Of a stretch of DNA of 64,000 nucleotides, positions 11,140 to 22,259 are shown piece by piece. Under the pieces are notes generated by a model. That model was not told where the DNA came from. It did no database searches and saw only the letters and a list, made by a program, of their open reading frames with translations. Every line of letters begins with the position of its first letter. The first letter of the stretch is position 1. Origin of the DNA: Myrica gale (taxonomy: Eukaryota; Streptophyta; Magnoliopsida; Fagales; Myricaceae); NCBI GenBank assembly GCA_963930655.1, contig OZ005609.1, positions 24,749,001-24,813,000 of the forward strand. The letters run 5' to 3'. The translations under genes were made by a program, and so were the position numbers.

Positions 11140-13990
11140 AGTACATACAGATCTAGTACATGCACCTGCTAGAGTCATAGAAATATTATAGCAGCATGTG
11201 TCACTTCAGGATTGACTGGCACACGTGGAGAACTTTGATCAGAGTCTCCATCCGCCAATCGAGAGGGCTGATCTTCCCACGCTTTATCGAGTTTAGCCCA
11301 TGGCGAACAATATGTGGTACCAAGAAATAGATGTGCGAGTTCTTGTCTGGCCAAAAATAGAATAGTTTAATTTTAGGAAATCAAATATATATTTAAAGGT
11401 TATCATAAGATAGGCAAATCGATTTGGTATCACTTCAATTAATTAGGAGCCAATTAATACTTTATACTTTTTCGATAAATTATAATATATATTTGTTAGG
11501 CGCGCCTGCAAACAGATACCAATAATAATCCTGAAGGTTTGGTGTCTGTCTCTAACTACAGCTTGCTATTGGCTAAGCCCACGTGAAGATGATTTGTTAA
11601 ACCAATAAGATTCGATCTGACCACAAACTCTTATGGGTCCCTTGAATTAAGGAGACGCCGAGTTCAAGATAAGATTAGATTAATTAGCTCAAAGTTTAAG
11701 TTGGCCTCCACCTACGGGCTTGGCCAGGTGTCAATCATCAGGAAATCATATACGTACATAGACCAAGAAAAAGGCGATTTCGCTCACATTGTCCCTTATT
11801 AGTTTATTATCCCAACCAAGGATCATATAGCTTTACTAAGTCACTTCAGTACAATTTGCAATTTATTTCTTTTTGAGGTTTATATGATGGGATCGATAAA
11901 TTAAGAGGAGAGCACATGAGCTTCATCATAACTTTCATTGCCCCTGACCAAGGAAAAGTAGATCACGTACTGGCTCCTTTTCGAAAAGGATCACTTTGTG
12001 TGATCTGTCTAATATCTAAGCTCACATGCGCTCATGGTGTTGGACAGGGAACTTCACGTAGTATTTGACAAAATCTTGAGTACCTGTGCATGGCTTTCAA
12101 TGAATGGACTCGAAGAAGGTGAATATATATCCCTCTAGGCTCTTGTACTGTTGCCAACTTGCCAGTTTACCCTTCAGCGTACTTCCCATGTTAGGGTTTG
12201 TCTTAACTTTTGTCTTCGTCCCAAAGTGTTATAATTAATTGTGACGTGTACTGCGGAACTGGCCTGTTCAAAGCTAGCTTTATTTTTCGATCAACACAAT
12301 TCGCATGCTTCATCCTCAAAACCCTTAATTTGGTTTTCTATAGTGATCCTGATCAGAATAGGCATAGCTTGTATTAGTGATTGCCTATATTTAGGTAGTT
12401 TGCCTAACAACGTACGTGCCTCATGCGGAAACTGTGGTTTGTAGAGCAAAAAGAAGCAGAAGAAAGAAAAAAAAAATTGCTTCCAAGGCACGACTGCCTT
12501 GCTTTCTTTAAAGGATATTAAACAACAAATCAACTGTCGAATCTTCATTAAAGTTAAAACAATCAAAATATGATCGTCGGATTAAAAGACTACAAAAAGT
12601 GCCAAGTGTGCCTCATATGCTCCGGCGCTCGTGTGGTGCACCATAGCTAGACTCCATGTATTGCACTATATAACAAATACCTATAAAAGTTCTCCGCTAA
12701 TAAATACATTCTCACAATGGGAGAGTTCTCATGTGAGACACTTTTCATAAATGCCCAATCCCAAAATATTAGATATTATATTACTTGCTTTTGAAAAAAT
12801 TTAACATGGTTTGCCTCCATTAACCGGCCACTTGAGGACATTAAGGTTGGTCCTACCTATATATACATAGGATCAGCGCTATTTAGCGCTGGTGACATTA
12901 ATTGAATATGCAGTAACCAGTATGCATGCTTCGACAAGCACACAACAAGGAGACGGGGGAATCTGTCCCGCCAAATTAAGATGGTTCTAATTGCTGCTTT
13001 AAAGGAATATTATTGGCTGACGCAAAATGTCCTAATTATTGTAAAGTACTGCAAGATATGAGACCATTGGAATCGCCCGCTAGTTAATTACGCCCAAAAA
13101 AAAGATCAATCGCCCACTAGGTTATGGTGGAGAATATTATCGGACCCGTCAAAACATCAATCTATAATATACGTACCTAATTCTCCAGCCTAAAAAAATC
13201 ATAGTTAGATCGCTTTCTCAAGTGTTTCAACATCGATTGCAAGGGCTACACTAGATTGACACGTTTTATGTCCCCAATTTTGGCTTCGAAATATTGCAGT
13301 GATGCACAAGGTAATTAGAAGATTTTGTGAGATTAGTATTTATAGATTTTAATAAAAGTTTTATTTTTATCTTTTTGTTCCACAGAAATTAAGACCAATG
13401 ATTAGATAAAAAATTTTATTCAAGATTAAAATATTTTTGTGTGTGAAAAAAAATCATATTTGAATTAGAAAATATTTTTTAAATTAGAAAACGTCCCAAG
13501 ATGTTTAACCAAGACATAGCCGAAGTTTTTGTCTTACAAATCATTTCGCGACAAAGCCCAAAACAACCAGAAAGAGATTACATAAACTTTCACGGCTAGC
13601 GAATACATGGGCTGAGAAAATGAGCAGAAGGCCCAACGAGGCGAGAGGGCAACCGCTCATAGTCTTCCTGGAAAATTCTCGCTATGGGCCGACTACCGAG
13701 TCCACCTAGTTTAGAGCTATTGAACCCTATGTCCAGGTGAATGAGAGTGGGTATTCCATGAAAGTTATTAGTAGGAAAATGTAGGCTCAACCCTACAAAT
13801 TAATTCATCTAGAATTATCTTTAATTTTCTGTTCGAATATGACTATCTAATTCCTGGATAGATAAACAAAGTATATGGATTTTACATTAATCAATATTAC
13901 TTTTATAAATTATCGGATAGAGTAAACCCCATTGTAGGACTCATATACTGTGTAAATCTATTTTTTAATTAAACCATCCAATTTAGGATA
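11140..13990. other. Intergenic stretch without recognisable genes
   Basis: Only short open frames lacking any recognised motif occur here. A segment at about 13530-13800, TTACAAATCATTTCGCGACA onward, looks like the antisense 3' tail of a LINE, but neither a tail-flanking duplication nor coding similarity could be shown. Confidence 0.5.
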
Positions 13991-13999
13991 GCAAATTAG

Positions 14000-15480
14000 A
14001 GAGTATATCTATTTAAATTGAGTAACAATTTTCAAGTCAGTCAATTTTTTCTTATCTTTAACCGAGAAGTTGATGAACGTTACACAACTTGCCTAGTTAT
14101 AGAGACATGTCACATGAAACCAAGTTCTCCAAATGACTTGCCATGTCTAATTCCTATATATAGATCATCATTTCTATTACTATTGTTGTTCCTGTCAGTT
14201 TTACTTTAAATTTCTTATTTTAAAAATTTCCTACTTAAAAAATCAATATCGATTATAATATAAAATCCTCTGATTTGAAAATTCTTTATTATTTCAAAAA
14301 TTAAAAATAAATTAAAAGATAAAGTGACATGGACCAATATATATCAGATTAAATTTCGCATATGGGTTGTTTGACTAGGAGCAATCCTTTGGGTCGTGGT
14401 ATTTATTTCCGAATCGATTTTTGTCCAACAAGCTGGTGGATCTCTCAGAATGTGATCTGGACCAAAACTTCCCTGTCCCTATACCTTGTGATACAGCTAG
14501 CCTCCGGTGTTCAACCTCTCAGGAGTAGAAGGTCAAGATCGTAATTGACTAAGGTGAAAGTAACACCTATTCGTCGACCAATTCTTGCCTTTGGTGTCAT
14601 GGAAAACAACGTCTAAAAGAAGGAAAGAAGTCCAGCAGCTAGGGTATTGACTAATCTTTTAAGCCTAGAGGCTGGTTGAATGGCTCTTCGACTTCGTTTC
14701 AGGCCTGCTGATCAGGTCGAATAGTGCCGTCGATGATTATGAAAACCATCTTCCGCCAAAAACTTACATATAGACTGTCTCTGTTTCTCCATATATGGGA
14801 ATCAAAAGTAGAAGATACCGTATTAGGCTGTCTCTGTTTTTCCATGACTAGTAAAATTACCAACTTTTGGATTTGTTTTTTATTTGGGTGAGTAAGTAAT
14901 CTGTAACGCGTATATCTAAGGGAAGGCAAGCATTAACAAGATCTTTCTGTTGCAATTTTCAGCCTTCATTGCGGATAATTATCTCCCATTGTTTCTAATT
15001 AGTACTCTCTCATCATCTAAGTCTACTTACCGTACAGGCAACTTTGTATTAATAATACTGATGTATTTTGTCCCTCTTGTTGAAGTTTCATAACGTCGGT
15101 CCATGCGAGCGTTCTTAAAACATGCATACTACATGTGATGTTGAATGTCATAAAAGTCGTTTCTCCTTACATCAATTAATTTTAGACATGTGATACCAGA
15201 ACCAAAAGGTCTTGATTTCGAGTTGTGGGATTGTCATTGTGAGAGAAAAATTCCTGTAGTTCCACGTTAATGCCACTCTTTGTGAGCACTCTTAGAAAAA
15301 ATTTGCTTGACACGAGGTCGAATGTCATAACAAATTTGAGTTACCTTATATGAAAATAATTAATTTTAAAAGAAACCACGTCTCAACTATGCACAATAAT
15401 ATAATGAGTCAACGTGGCGTTACATGCAACTTATAATCTTTCGATGTTTTAAGATATTTTAAGGTGGTACCTTTTCCCTT
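14000..15480 (+). repeat. Upstream part of LecRK duplication unit A (diverged copy of about 20.5-25.3 kb)
   Basis: Collinear phrases recur before copy B. The stretch at 14130-14300 resembles 20490-20660 (TTAATTTC, AATCAATATC, AAAATTCTTTATTATT). The stretch at 14390-14480 (CGTGGTATTTATTTCCGAAT onward) resembles 24580-24740. The order is the same in both, with large insertions in the copy B arm. This shows the duplication reached at least 1.5 kb upstream of the genes. No gene is seen in the stretch itself. Confidence 0.65.
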
Positions 15481-16030
15481 GGTCATGTGTATAGACAGTC
15501 ATTGCCTAACCCACAACCATGCTAAAGGACACCTAACTAAAGGCCACCTAAAATAATAGCCCTACGTTTGGATAAACGACCATGCTAAAGGCTACCTAAC
15601 TAGAGAAGCGATCCGTTCGTCTTTCCCAAGGGCCATCCATTTATATTTTTTTAATCGCAAGCAACGTACCAGATTTAGCCAGACGACGTTAAATCTTATT
15701 AAAGCAACTTTACAAGCATCTGAAAACCTCTGGCCAGAAACATATGATCACTTGCTCTTAATGGGTCCTTTGCCTGTTCTAACTCTCCAGTCTCCTCCCA
15801 TTTTCATCCAAACCATTGCCAGCTGTTGCTATGACTTAACAATGTTAACTCTCATATTTTTTTGTCTTCTTCTTCCCTCTGCTAGTTCTGTATCCTTTAT
15901 CCTATCTGACTTTAAACCAAAAACGTCTGATATACTGTTTGAAGGAGATGCAATGCCTTCTAACGGGCTTATTGAATTTAACAGAATCAATCATCGATAT
16001 CGGATTGGTCGAGTTATCTACGCTCACCAC

Positions 16031-16092
16031 GAGAATGGATTCCCTCCATTCGGTCATCCGGATGGATTCCCCTTTGGAGGGAATCCATTTCC
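16031..16092. mobile_element. 62-bp palindromic micro-insertion with 10-bp target duplication
   Basis: CGCTCACCAC occurs at 16021-16030 and again at 16093-16102, flanking a 62-bp insert absent from copy B. The insert ends are inverted copies: ATGGATTCCCTCC near the left end and GGAGGGAATCCAT near the right end. Insert plus duplication is 72 bp, so it keeps the reading frame. It adds a Gly/Pro/Phe-rich stretch between the lectin-domain residues YAHH and VRIWNS. Confidence 0.88.
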
Positions 16093-16824
16093 CGCTCACC
16101 ACGTGCGCATCTGGAATTCGGACACTAGAGAACTCTCAGACTTCAAAACCCACTTCTCCTTCATCGTTGACACCCTGGGTCAAAACGAGTACTACAATTC
16201 GGGGTTTGCATTCTTCCTTGCTCCTGCAGGTTTTCAAATTCCACCGAATTCAAGTGCTGCTTTCTAGGCCTATTTAACACCACAACCATTAATGGCGGTG
16301 ATCGAAACCAAATTGTTCTAGTTGAGTTCAACTCTTATTCCGATTCAGATTTATCTGATCCTCCGGGTCCGCATGTGGGAATCGACGTCAACTCATTGGG
16401 CTCTGTCAACTCAACTAAATTGGAACGCTAACTTCCACAGTGGGGATTCTGCCGACGTATGGATTATGTACAATGCTACCACTAAAAATCTTGAGGTCTC
16501 TTGGACCTACCAAGAAATGTCAAATGCTCTAGAAAGTAGTAGTCTCTCTTACAATATTGATCCGATGAAGGTTTTAACCTGAGTGGGTGACAATTGGGTT
16601 CTCAGCTTCTACGGGTCTTAATATAAAGCGACATACACTTGGATTTTGGGAGTTCAGTTATACATTCGATATTATTAGGCAACCAAAAGGGAAAAATCCA
16701 ACAAAGAGATCAACATTAATAGCAGGCCTTGCTGTTGTACATGTTGCGCTGATAGTTCGGATGCCGGTAATTAAGTTTCGAGATTGTATGGAGGTAGAAA
16801 CAGAAGAGGGAGAGAATGTAACGT

Positions 16825-17795
16825 TCGAGATCTAATGGAAAGAGTTTAGTATAAAATAAAGTTTTTTCACTTGCTTGCATGATTTTTCCACCTTCAATAT
16901 TTTGAAAATATTTATAATTTCAACATCAGGAAAATATTTATAAACAAGAAAATGCTAAAAAATATTAATCCTTAAAACCTCAATCAGAGTCCTGAAAATA
17001 ACATTAGCATATCAAATATTTTTTAATATGGACGAAAGAATTAAAATAACGTTTTTTTAAAAAATTAGTCTTTAAAAGTACTCTTGCAAATCATGCTTTC
17101 GAAATACAAATCTACCTTAAACTCCTTAAACCTTTCTATGTCCGAAAAAATATGATAATTTGTGGTGAGCTAAGACTAGCTCACTAAGTAGCAAGTCAAT
17201 GGATAGGGAAAATGTCCATTTTATCACCATAAAAAAATGGAGAAAATAACTCTTGAGCCATACAAAATCCAAAAATATAAGTTGCAACAAAAATATCTAT
17301 AAGTCCATGTCACATACGGAAAGCGCCAACGGTCACAAAGAACCCAATGGTCACAAAGACCTCTAAACACCACTAGAAATATCAACATGGTCACACAGAT
17401 CTCAACGTACCGCCAGGGGTATCAAATATCATGAAGATATCATCAATGCTACAAAAATATCATATCACAAGCACAAGAATTTTTCACAATATTCTTACAA
17501 AATAAGTTTCAGCATTTTAACATATCAAACTAAATATTTTAAATGAGTTCATAAAATCCCAGCAATTCTATATTACCAAAATTTGCACAATTTCCCATAT
17601 GCCTCATCAAAACTTTATAAAAGATAATGCACATTTAAAGTCTCACATTTCCAATATCAAAGAATTTAATTTGGCACAATAACATATTACCAAGCATTTT
17701 CGATTTACAAAAGAATCGAATATTTTGTGCGCTTAATTTTCACAACACAAGAGTTTCAAAAAAGTCCCATTGAAGAATCAATTACCTCAACACAA
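16825..17795 (-). mobile_element. LTR-like retrotransposon debris inserted in LecRK A
   Basis: This block has no counterpart in copy B. Read on the minus strand it resembles the plus-strand stretch at about 21400-21720. Shared phrases include GAGGTCTTTGTG, AATAAGTT, CCAAAATTTG (reverse complement) and TATCAAAAC. It is non-coding and AT-rich, and looks like part of a gypsy-type LTR. Insertion came with loss of the host segment coding for the juxtamembrane and glycine-loop region. Exact ends and a target duplication were not found. Confidence 0.65.
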
Positions 17796-18810
17796 GAGGT
17801 TTACAGGGGTTACCTTTCTGGTTTTGATGTGGAAATTGCTATAAAGAAATTTTCTAGGGTTTCTATACATGGGATTAAAGAGTTTGTTTCTGAGGTGAAG
17901 ATCATTAGTAAGTTGAGACACCGGAATCTCGTGCGACTTATAGGTTGGTGCCATGATAAAGGTGAGTTCCTCCTGGTTTATGAGTTAATGCCCAACGGAA
18001 GCCTTGATTCTCACCTCTTTGGGGAAAAGTGTCTTCTGTCTTGGGCTATGAGATACAAGATTGCTCTCGGGTTGGCATCTGCATTGCTCTATCTTCATGA
18101 AGAATGGGAGCAGTGTGTTGTACACCGGGATATCAAATCGAGAAATATAATGCTAGATTCTAGTTTCAAGGTTAAGCTTGGTGACTTTGGGTTAGCTAGA
18201 CTAATGGACCACGAGCTAAGCCCACGGACATCCGGCTTGGCGGGAACGTCTTTTGGCTATTTGGCTCCAGAATGCGTTATCACAGGCAGGGCTAGTAAAG
18301 AGTCGGATGTTTTTAGCTTTGGGGTCGTTTTCTTAGAAATTGTTACCAGAAGAAAGGCAGCTTATCCGGTTGAAAAAGACTCCGAACTGGGATTGATTCC
18401 ATGGATCTGGGAACTTTTTGGAAGGGAAGAGCAGCTATCGGCTGCGGATAGAATCAGGCTGAGTGCTTAATTGTTGTTGGCCTTTGGTGTGCTCATCCTG
18501 ATCGTGGTTTGAGGCCCTCCATAAGGCAAGCGATTCAAGTTCTTAATTTCGAGGCCACACTGCCAAGGCTTCCGGCAAAGATGCCTGTGCCCATGTATCT
18601 CATCCCGACAGAATCATGCAGTTGCGTCAATCCCCTTGTAAGTGCATGAAAGCTTATTAGCTTTAAGTTTGGTGTTAAAAGAAAAAAAAAGGGTTGGGGG
18701 GGGGGGTAAGCTATATAATTTTGTGTTAATATGGCTAGTCATGATCTTTATGTTTTCTCCCATTTGGAGTTGTTTATAAGAGTATTCCAAGGCATGTATT
18801 TTTTTTTTTG

Positions 18811-19294
18811 GTTTTAAGAAAAAATCACCGGTAATCGAGTGGTGGCCCTTCATCAATCACATCCATGCCGGCTGAATATTTCGTCGGTAATCGATCTAAG
18901 ATACAACATGAACTAGTCATTCTTTGTTCCTGACGGAGTCAAACGGTGGCGAGGCTGGGACCGGGTTTCAAGACCACAAACGTCGTCTCCATTGTAGAGA
19001 GAGTCGTTGAATAAACATTGGCTGACAACAATACCCGACGGTGATTTGGGTTTGCGTTTTTTGCCTTTTAGATTCAACGACAACGAGTTAACCGTGAAGG
19101 AAGTTGGAGCTTTTGCTGACGATAAGCCCCTTTTTTTTAATCACGCGTGGCTGATGAACGCTTTTCTTGGGTTTGTGTTCTTAGCCTGTAGAGTCGACGA
19201 CAAGGAGTTTGTGGTGGAGGAAGTTTGAGCTTTTGCCGACGAAAAGGCTGCTTTTTTAAAAGGCGCGTGGCTGATTCGTGATTTTCTTGTAGTG
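18811..19294. mobile_element. Non-autonomous CACTA-like element remnant
   Basis: The right end reads TTTTCTTGTAGTG, the reverse complement of CACTACAAGAAAA, the typical CACTA terminus. The left end reads TTTTAAGAAAAAATCACCGG, a plausible decayed partner. Inside, a segment of about 120 bp is duplicated in tandem (about 19045-19280, with GACGACAA(C/G)GAGTT and GAGCTTTTGC(T/C)GACGA). It lies just downstream of LecRK A and codes for nothing obvious. Confidence 0.6.
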
Positions 19295-20285
19295 ACCGTT
19301 GATCTAAAATTTTTCTGACATCCTCGATTAGTCATGGAAAAAGACACTGAATATGCATGAATCTCAGTATGTTCAGATCCCATCATTTAGGTTTCAAATT
19401 ATTTTCAGTACTAATTAAATCTTCTAGGCCAAGAATAATAGCGAGTGTTGAGGGCTGATTGTTACACGCAGTTGTTTGAAATAGGCAATTGTGTAGCTAA
19501 CTATCCTGCCATAAGGGAAAAGAGGAGTTGGCCGGGCCTAAGCCGCCTAACATAATTCAGTTGATCTGGAGATTCAGTTGAAGACCAAAGGCCATCACCG
19601 TATAAATAAGGCTTCGGCCTCTTTTGTAAGGATTATTGAGAAATTTTCCTATTTCATTCATTTTCCTTTCCATTATCCAATCAACCATATAATTTATAAT
19701 TATCAGAAAAGTATTTTTACAATACAATTTTTTTAAAACAAGTTCTGCCATTAAACTTACATCCTCAAAATTAATAGTTTACATAACTTGGATCATAAGT
19801 TGAAACATTTCACCCAAAATTAAATAAATTGATTACCTCAATTGGAAAGTAAAAGTACTCACATAACAATACATGATTTTAATTATGTAAAAAAAAATTA
19901 AAAAAATTTATAAATTAGATTTTTTTAAAAAAATTCAAGTTTTATAATTTTTTTCTTGGCGTTTTATAATTTTAGTTTTAAGTGATACTTGTCAACTTAT
20001 GATTGCTATATGTCATTGTGATTTATTAGAAAATTTGATTATATGCTTCTGTTATAATTAGACAATAATTTTTTGTTTAATTTATCTCCACCTTTAGGAA
20101 AATTTAGAAGAAAAAAAGTAGTATTGCTATAATAATCCCCATCTCCATTTCTAAAAAAAAAATAACAAATTTTCTTCAAATTTTCCTTTTAGTCATGAGT
20201 TATTTCCTGATAAACGTCCAGCTGTAATTAGCACCACAATGCAAATGTCGGCATACCATGTGTTCGATCGAGAATGAAGGAGATT

Positions 20286-20467
20286 GGTAATGTTTGTTTT
20301 CCCAATAATTCGGAACATGAAATTTCCACCAAAACAAACACACTCCAACATTTTTAAATTTTATATATACACACTTTACTTTTCACAAAACCCAATAAAT
20401 CTCAATAAAATAAAGATTCCCAAAGTTTAGGAAATATTCTCCAACATTTTAACAAACAAACATACCC
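20286..20467. mobile_element. MITE-like element with GGTAATGTTTG termini
   Basis: The segment begins GGTAATGTTTGTTT and ends AACAAACAAACATACC, an imperfect terminal inverted repeat over about 180 bp of AT-rich non-coding DNA. The termini resemble those of the elements at 10920 and 59674, though the middles differ. Confidence 0.6.
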
Positions 20468-20663
20468 TAGCTAACACCGCTATATATATGTACGATACTA
20501 TTAATATTGTTGTCCCTGCCAATTTCATCAGTTTAATTTCTAATTTCCAATATTCCTATTAGAAAAATCAATATCAATTGTAAAATCTCTTGATGTGGAA
20601 TATTTTTAAAATTCCTTATTATTATCAGAGAAATTTTAATTACATTAAAAGACAAAGTGGTAT

Positions 20664-20757
20664 CACTACAAAAAAAACGTCCTCTAAACCGCTGCTAAAG
20701 GTAAAAAAAATCGCTGCTAATTTTTTAGCGGCAGTCATAACTGCCACTATTTTTCTA
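20664..20757. mobile_element. CACTA-type left terminus
   Basis: CACTACAAAAAAAACGTCC is followed by repeated GC(T/G)GCTAA / TTAGCGGCAG subterminal motifs, the usual pattern of CACTA ends. It breaks off near 20757 into other repeat DNA. The opposite end was not found nearby. The terminus at 41146 has similar AGCGGC motifs. Confidence 0.65.
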
Positions 20758-20759
20758 GG

Positions 20760-22250
20760 CCCCAATATTTTAAAATTAATTTGTACAACCTCAGTAAGAT
20801 ATTCATACACCATAAAAAGCCCAAAAATATCAATCCGAGCCATAAAATTTACATTAGCATATCCGATATTTCCAATATCGATGAAAATCTCCCGAAAGAC
20901 TTAAATCTCATCCTATTTTTAATTTTTGGATAGAAGTTGAGTCATATTTTCAAGGGATAAATGCAAAATTGTTCTCTGTGCTATACACAAAAATCGATTT
21001 AGTCCCTGTGATATAAAAAACATAAATTTAGTCCATGTGATCCTATTTTCGTTTGTCGTTGGTCCTCCATCAGGGACTGATTTTATCACTTTCTGAAATC
21101 ACATGGACTAAATTTATGTTTCATATCACGAGGACTAAATCGATTTTTGCGTATAGCACAGAGACTGATTTTGCATTTATCTTTATTTTCAAATTTAAAG
21201 GTGTTGATATGGAGATGTGATCAATATTTTAATTTAAAGGTCTGAATTGAGATTTGATCTTGGGTTTGAATTTTAAACGGTAAGATATGGATAAAAATTA
21301 TTCTTATATTTGAATTTGAAAGATAAGGATAAAGATCTTATGTTTGAATTTTAAAAGTGATGGATAAAGGTACGTTTGAATTTTAAAAGTTGAAGAGATT
21401 GAGGTTAATAAATAGTTGCAGGGCATGTATATTGGAGACTTTGGATTTAGGTGGTGCTTCTAATTTTCGAGAGATCGTTCGGTAATTATTGGAGAAGTTT
21501 TAAGGATTGGTTAAGTGTTCAAGGTAAGTGGTTATTCAATGGGATTTTAAACATGCATCATATTTTTATATGGTTTTGATATATTATTTGGGGAATTAAA
21601 CAAATTTTGGGTAAAATGAGATTGTCGAGATTTTGTGAAACTCAATTGAAATATTTATAACTTATTTTGGTGAGCATATTGTGAAAATTTTCCTTGTGCT
21701 GGTGATATATCTTTGAGGTCTTTGTGGTCTGGAGGTCTGTGTGGCCAATGGTAATTTCCCTATATTGTCTGGTAATTGCATTTTTTTAAGTAGATTGTCT
21801 TTGCCTTGAAATTTTAGTGTTGGAGATATCTTGCATGTTATAGATGTGGACATATATGGGGGTTAGATACCTAGATGAGACACGGCTTGCACTTGAGAGG
21901 AGAACAATGCATGCAATTGTGGTCTTGTATATTTCCTTCATCTTTATATGCTTTGTTTAAAATTTGTGAATTTCTGCATTGGTTACCTTGGTTATGAAGA
22001 AAGAAAAGAAAAATGGGATTATGTAGAATTTGACGGTCATAACAGTGCCCTATAACCAACCTTCTTTGAGCTTTAATGGCTGAAAAATGTGAAATAAGTG
22101 GAATCTTGCCACATGCTTGAGTGCTTAATGTTTTTGAAAAGGAAAAATTATTAATGGTAGCTTTTGCATGGCGATTTGTTGTTGCCAACCATCTCTGAAC
22201 ATGTTTTGATGTAATCAAAATGTCCCAAGCATAAAGGTCTACATACATTT
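20760..22250 (+). mobile_element. LTR-like retrotransposon relic
   Basis: The non-coding stretch contains phrases such as AAGTGTTCAAGGTAAGTGGT and GGGATTTTAAACATGCATCA that are typical of plant gypsy LTRs. Parts of it recur in reverse orientation in the block inserted into LecRK A. A MULE-type MITE (20954-21183) is nested inside. No coding region or second LTR was recognised. Confidence 0.5.
20954..21183. mobile_element. Mutator-type MITE, 230 bp, 9-bp target duplication
   Basis: Two arms of about 90 bp are inverted copies. The left arm runs GGGATAAATGCAAAATTGTT to TTTAGTCCATGTGAT, and the right arm ATCACATGGACTAAA to GATTTTGCATTTATCTT. The loop is about 50 bp. TATTTTCAA is found at 20945-20953 and 21184-21192. 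Long terminal inverted repeats with a 9-bp duplication are the mark of Mutator-like elements. Confidence 0.88.
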
Positions 22251-22259
22251 ATATCAAAA

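Larger units (their letters stand above)
15761..18649 (+). pseudogene. LecRK copy A: L-type lectin receptor kinase pseudogene
   Basis: This is a close relative of copy B with many lesions. The ATG used by B reads ATTGCC here, although an upstream in-frame ATG exists at 15761. The signal peptide and first half of the legume-lectin domain are readable. A 62-bp palindromic insertion at 16031-16092 adds 24 codons in frame. A 1-nt deletion gives TAG at 16265, and a 1-nt insertion gives TGA at 16580. The juxtamembrane region and the kinase glycine loop are replaced by about 970 bp of LTR-derived DNA (about 16825-17795). The kinase resumes at EVYRGYLSGFDVEIAIKKFS and keeps HRD and DFG. A 3-bp insertion alters the stretch before APE, and a 25-nt deletion near 18450 shifts the frame. 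It cannot make a working receptor. Confidence 0.93.

Noticed and set aside
16322-16835. Separate small genes between 16.3 and 16.8 kb
   Set aside because: Both frames are parts of LecRK A shifted by single-base indels, as alignment with copy B shows.
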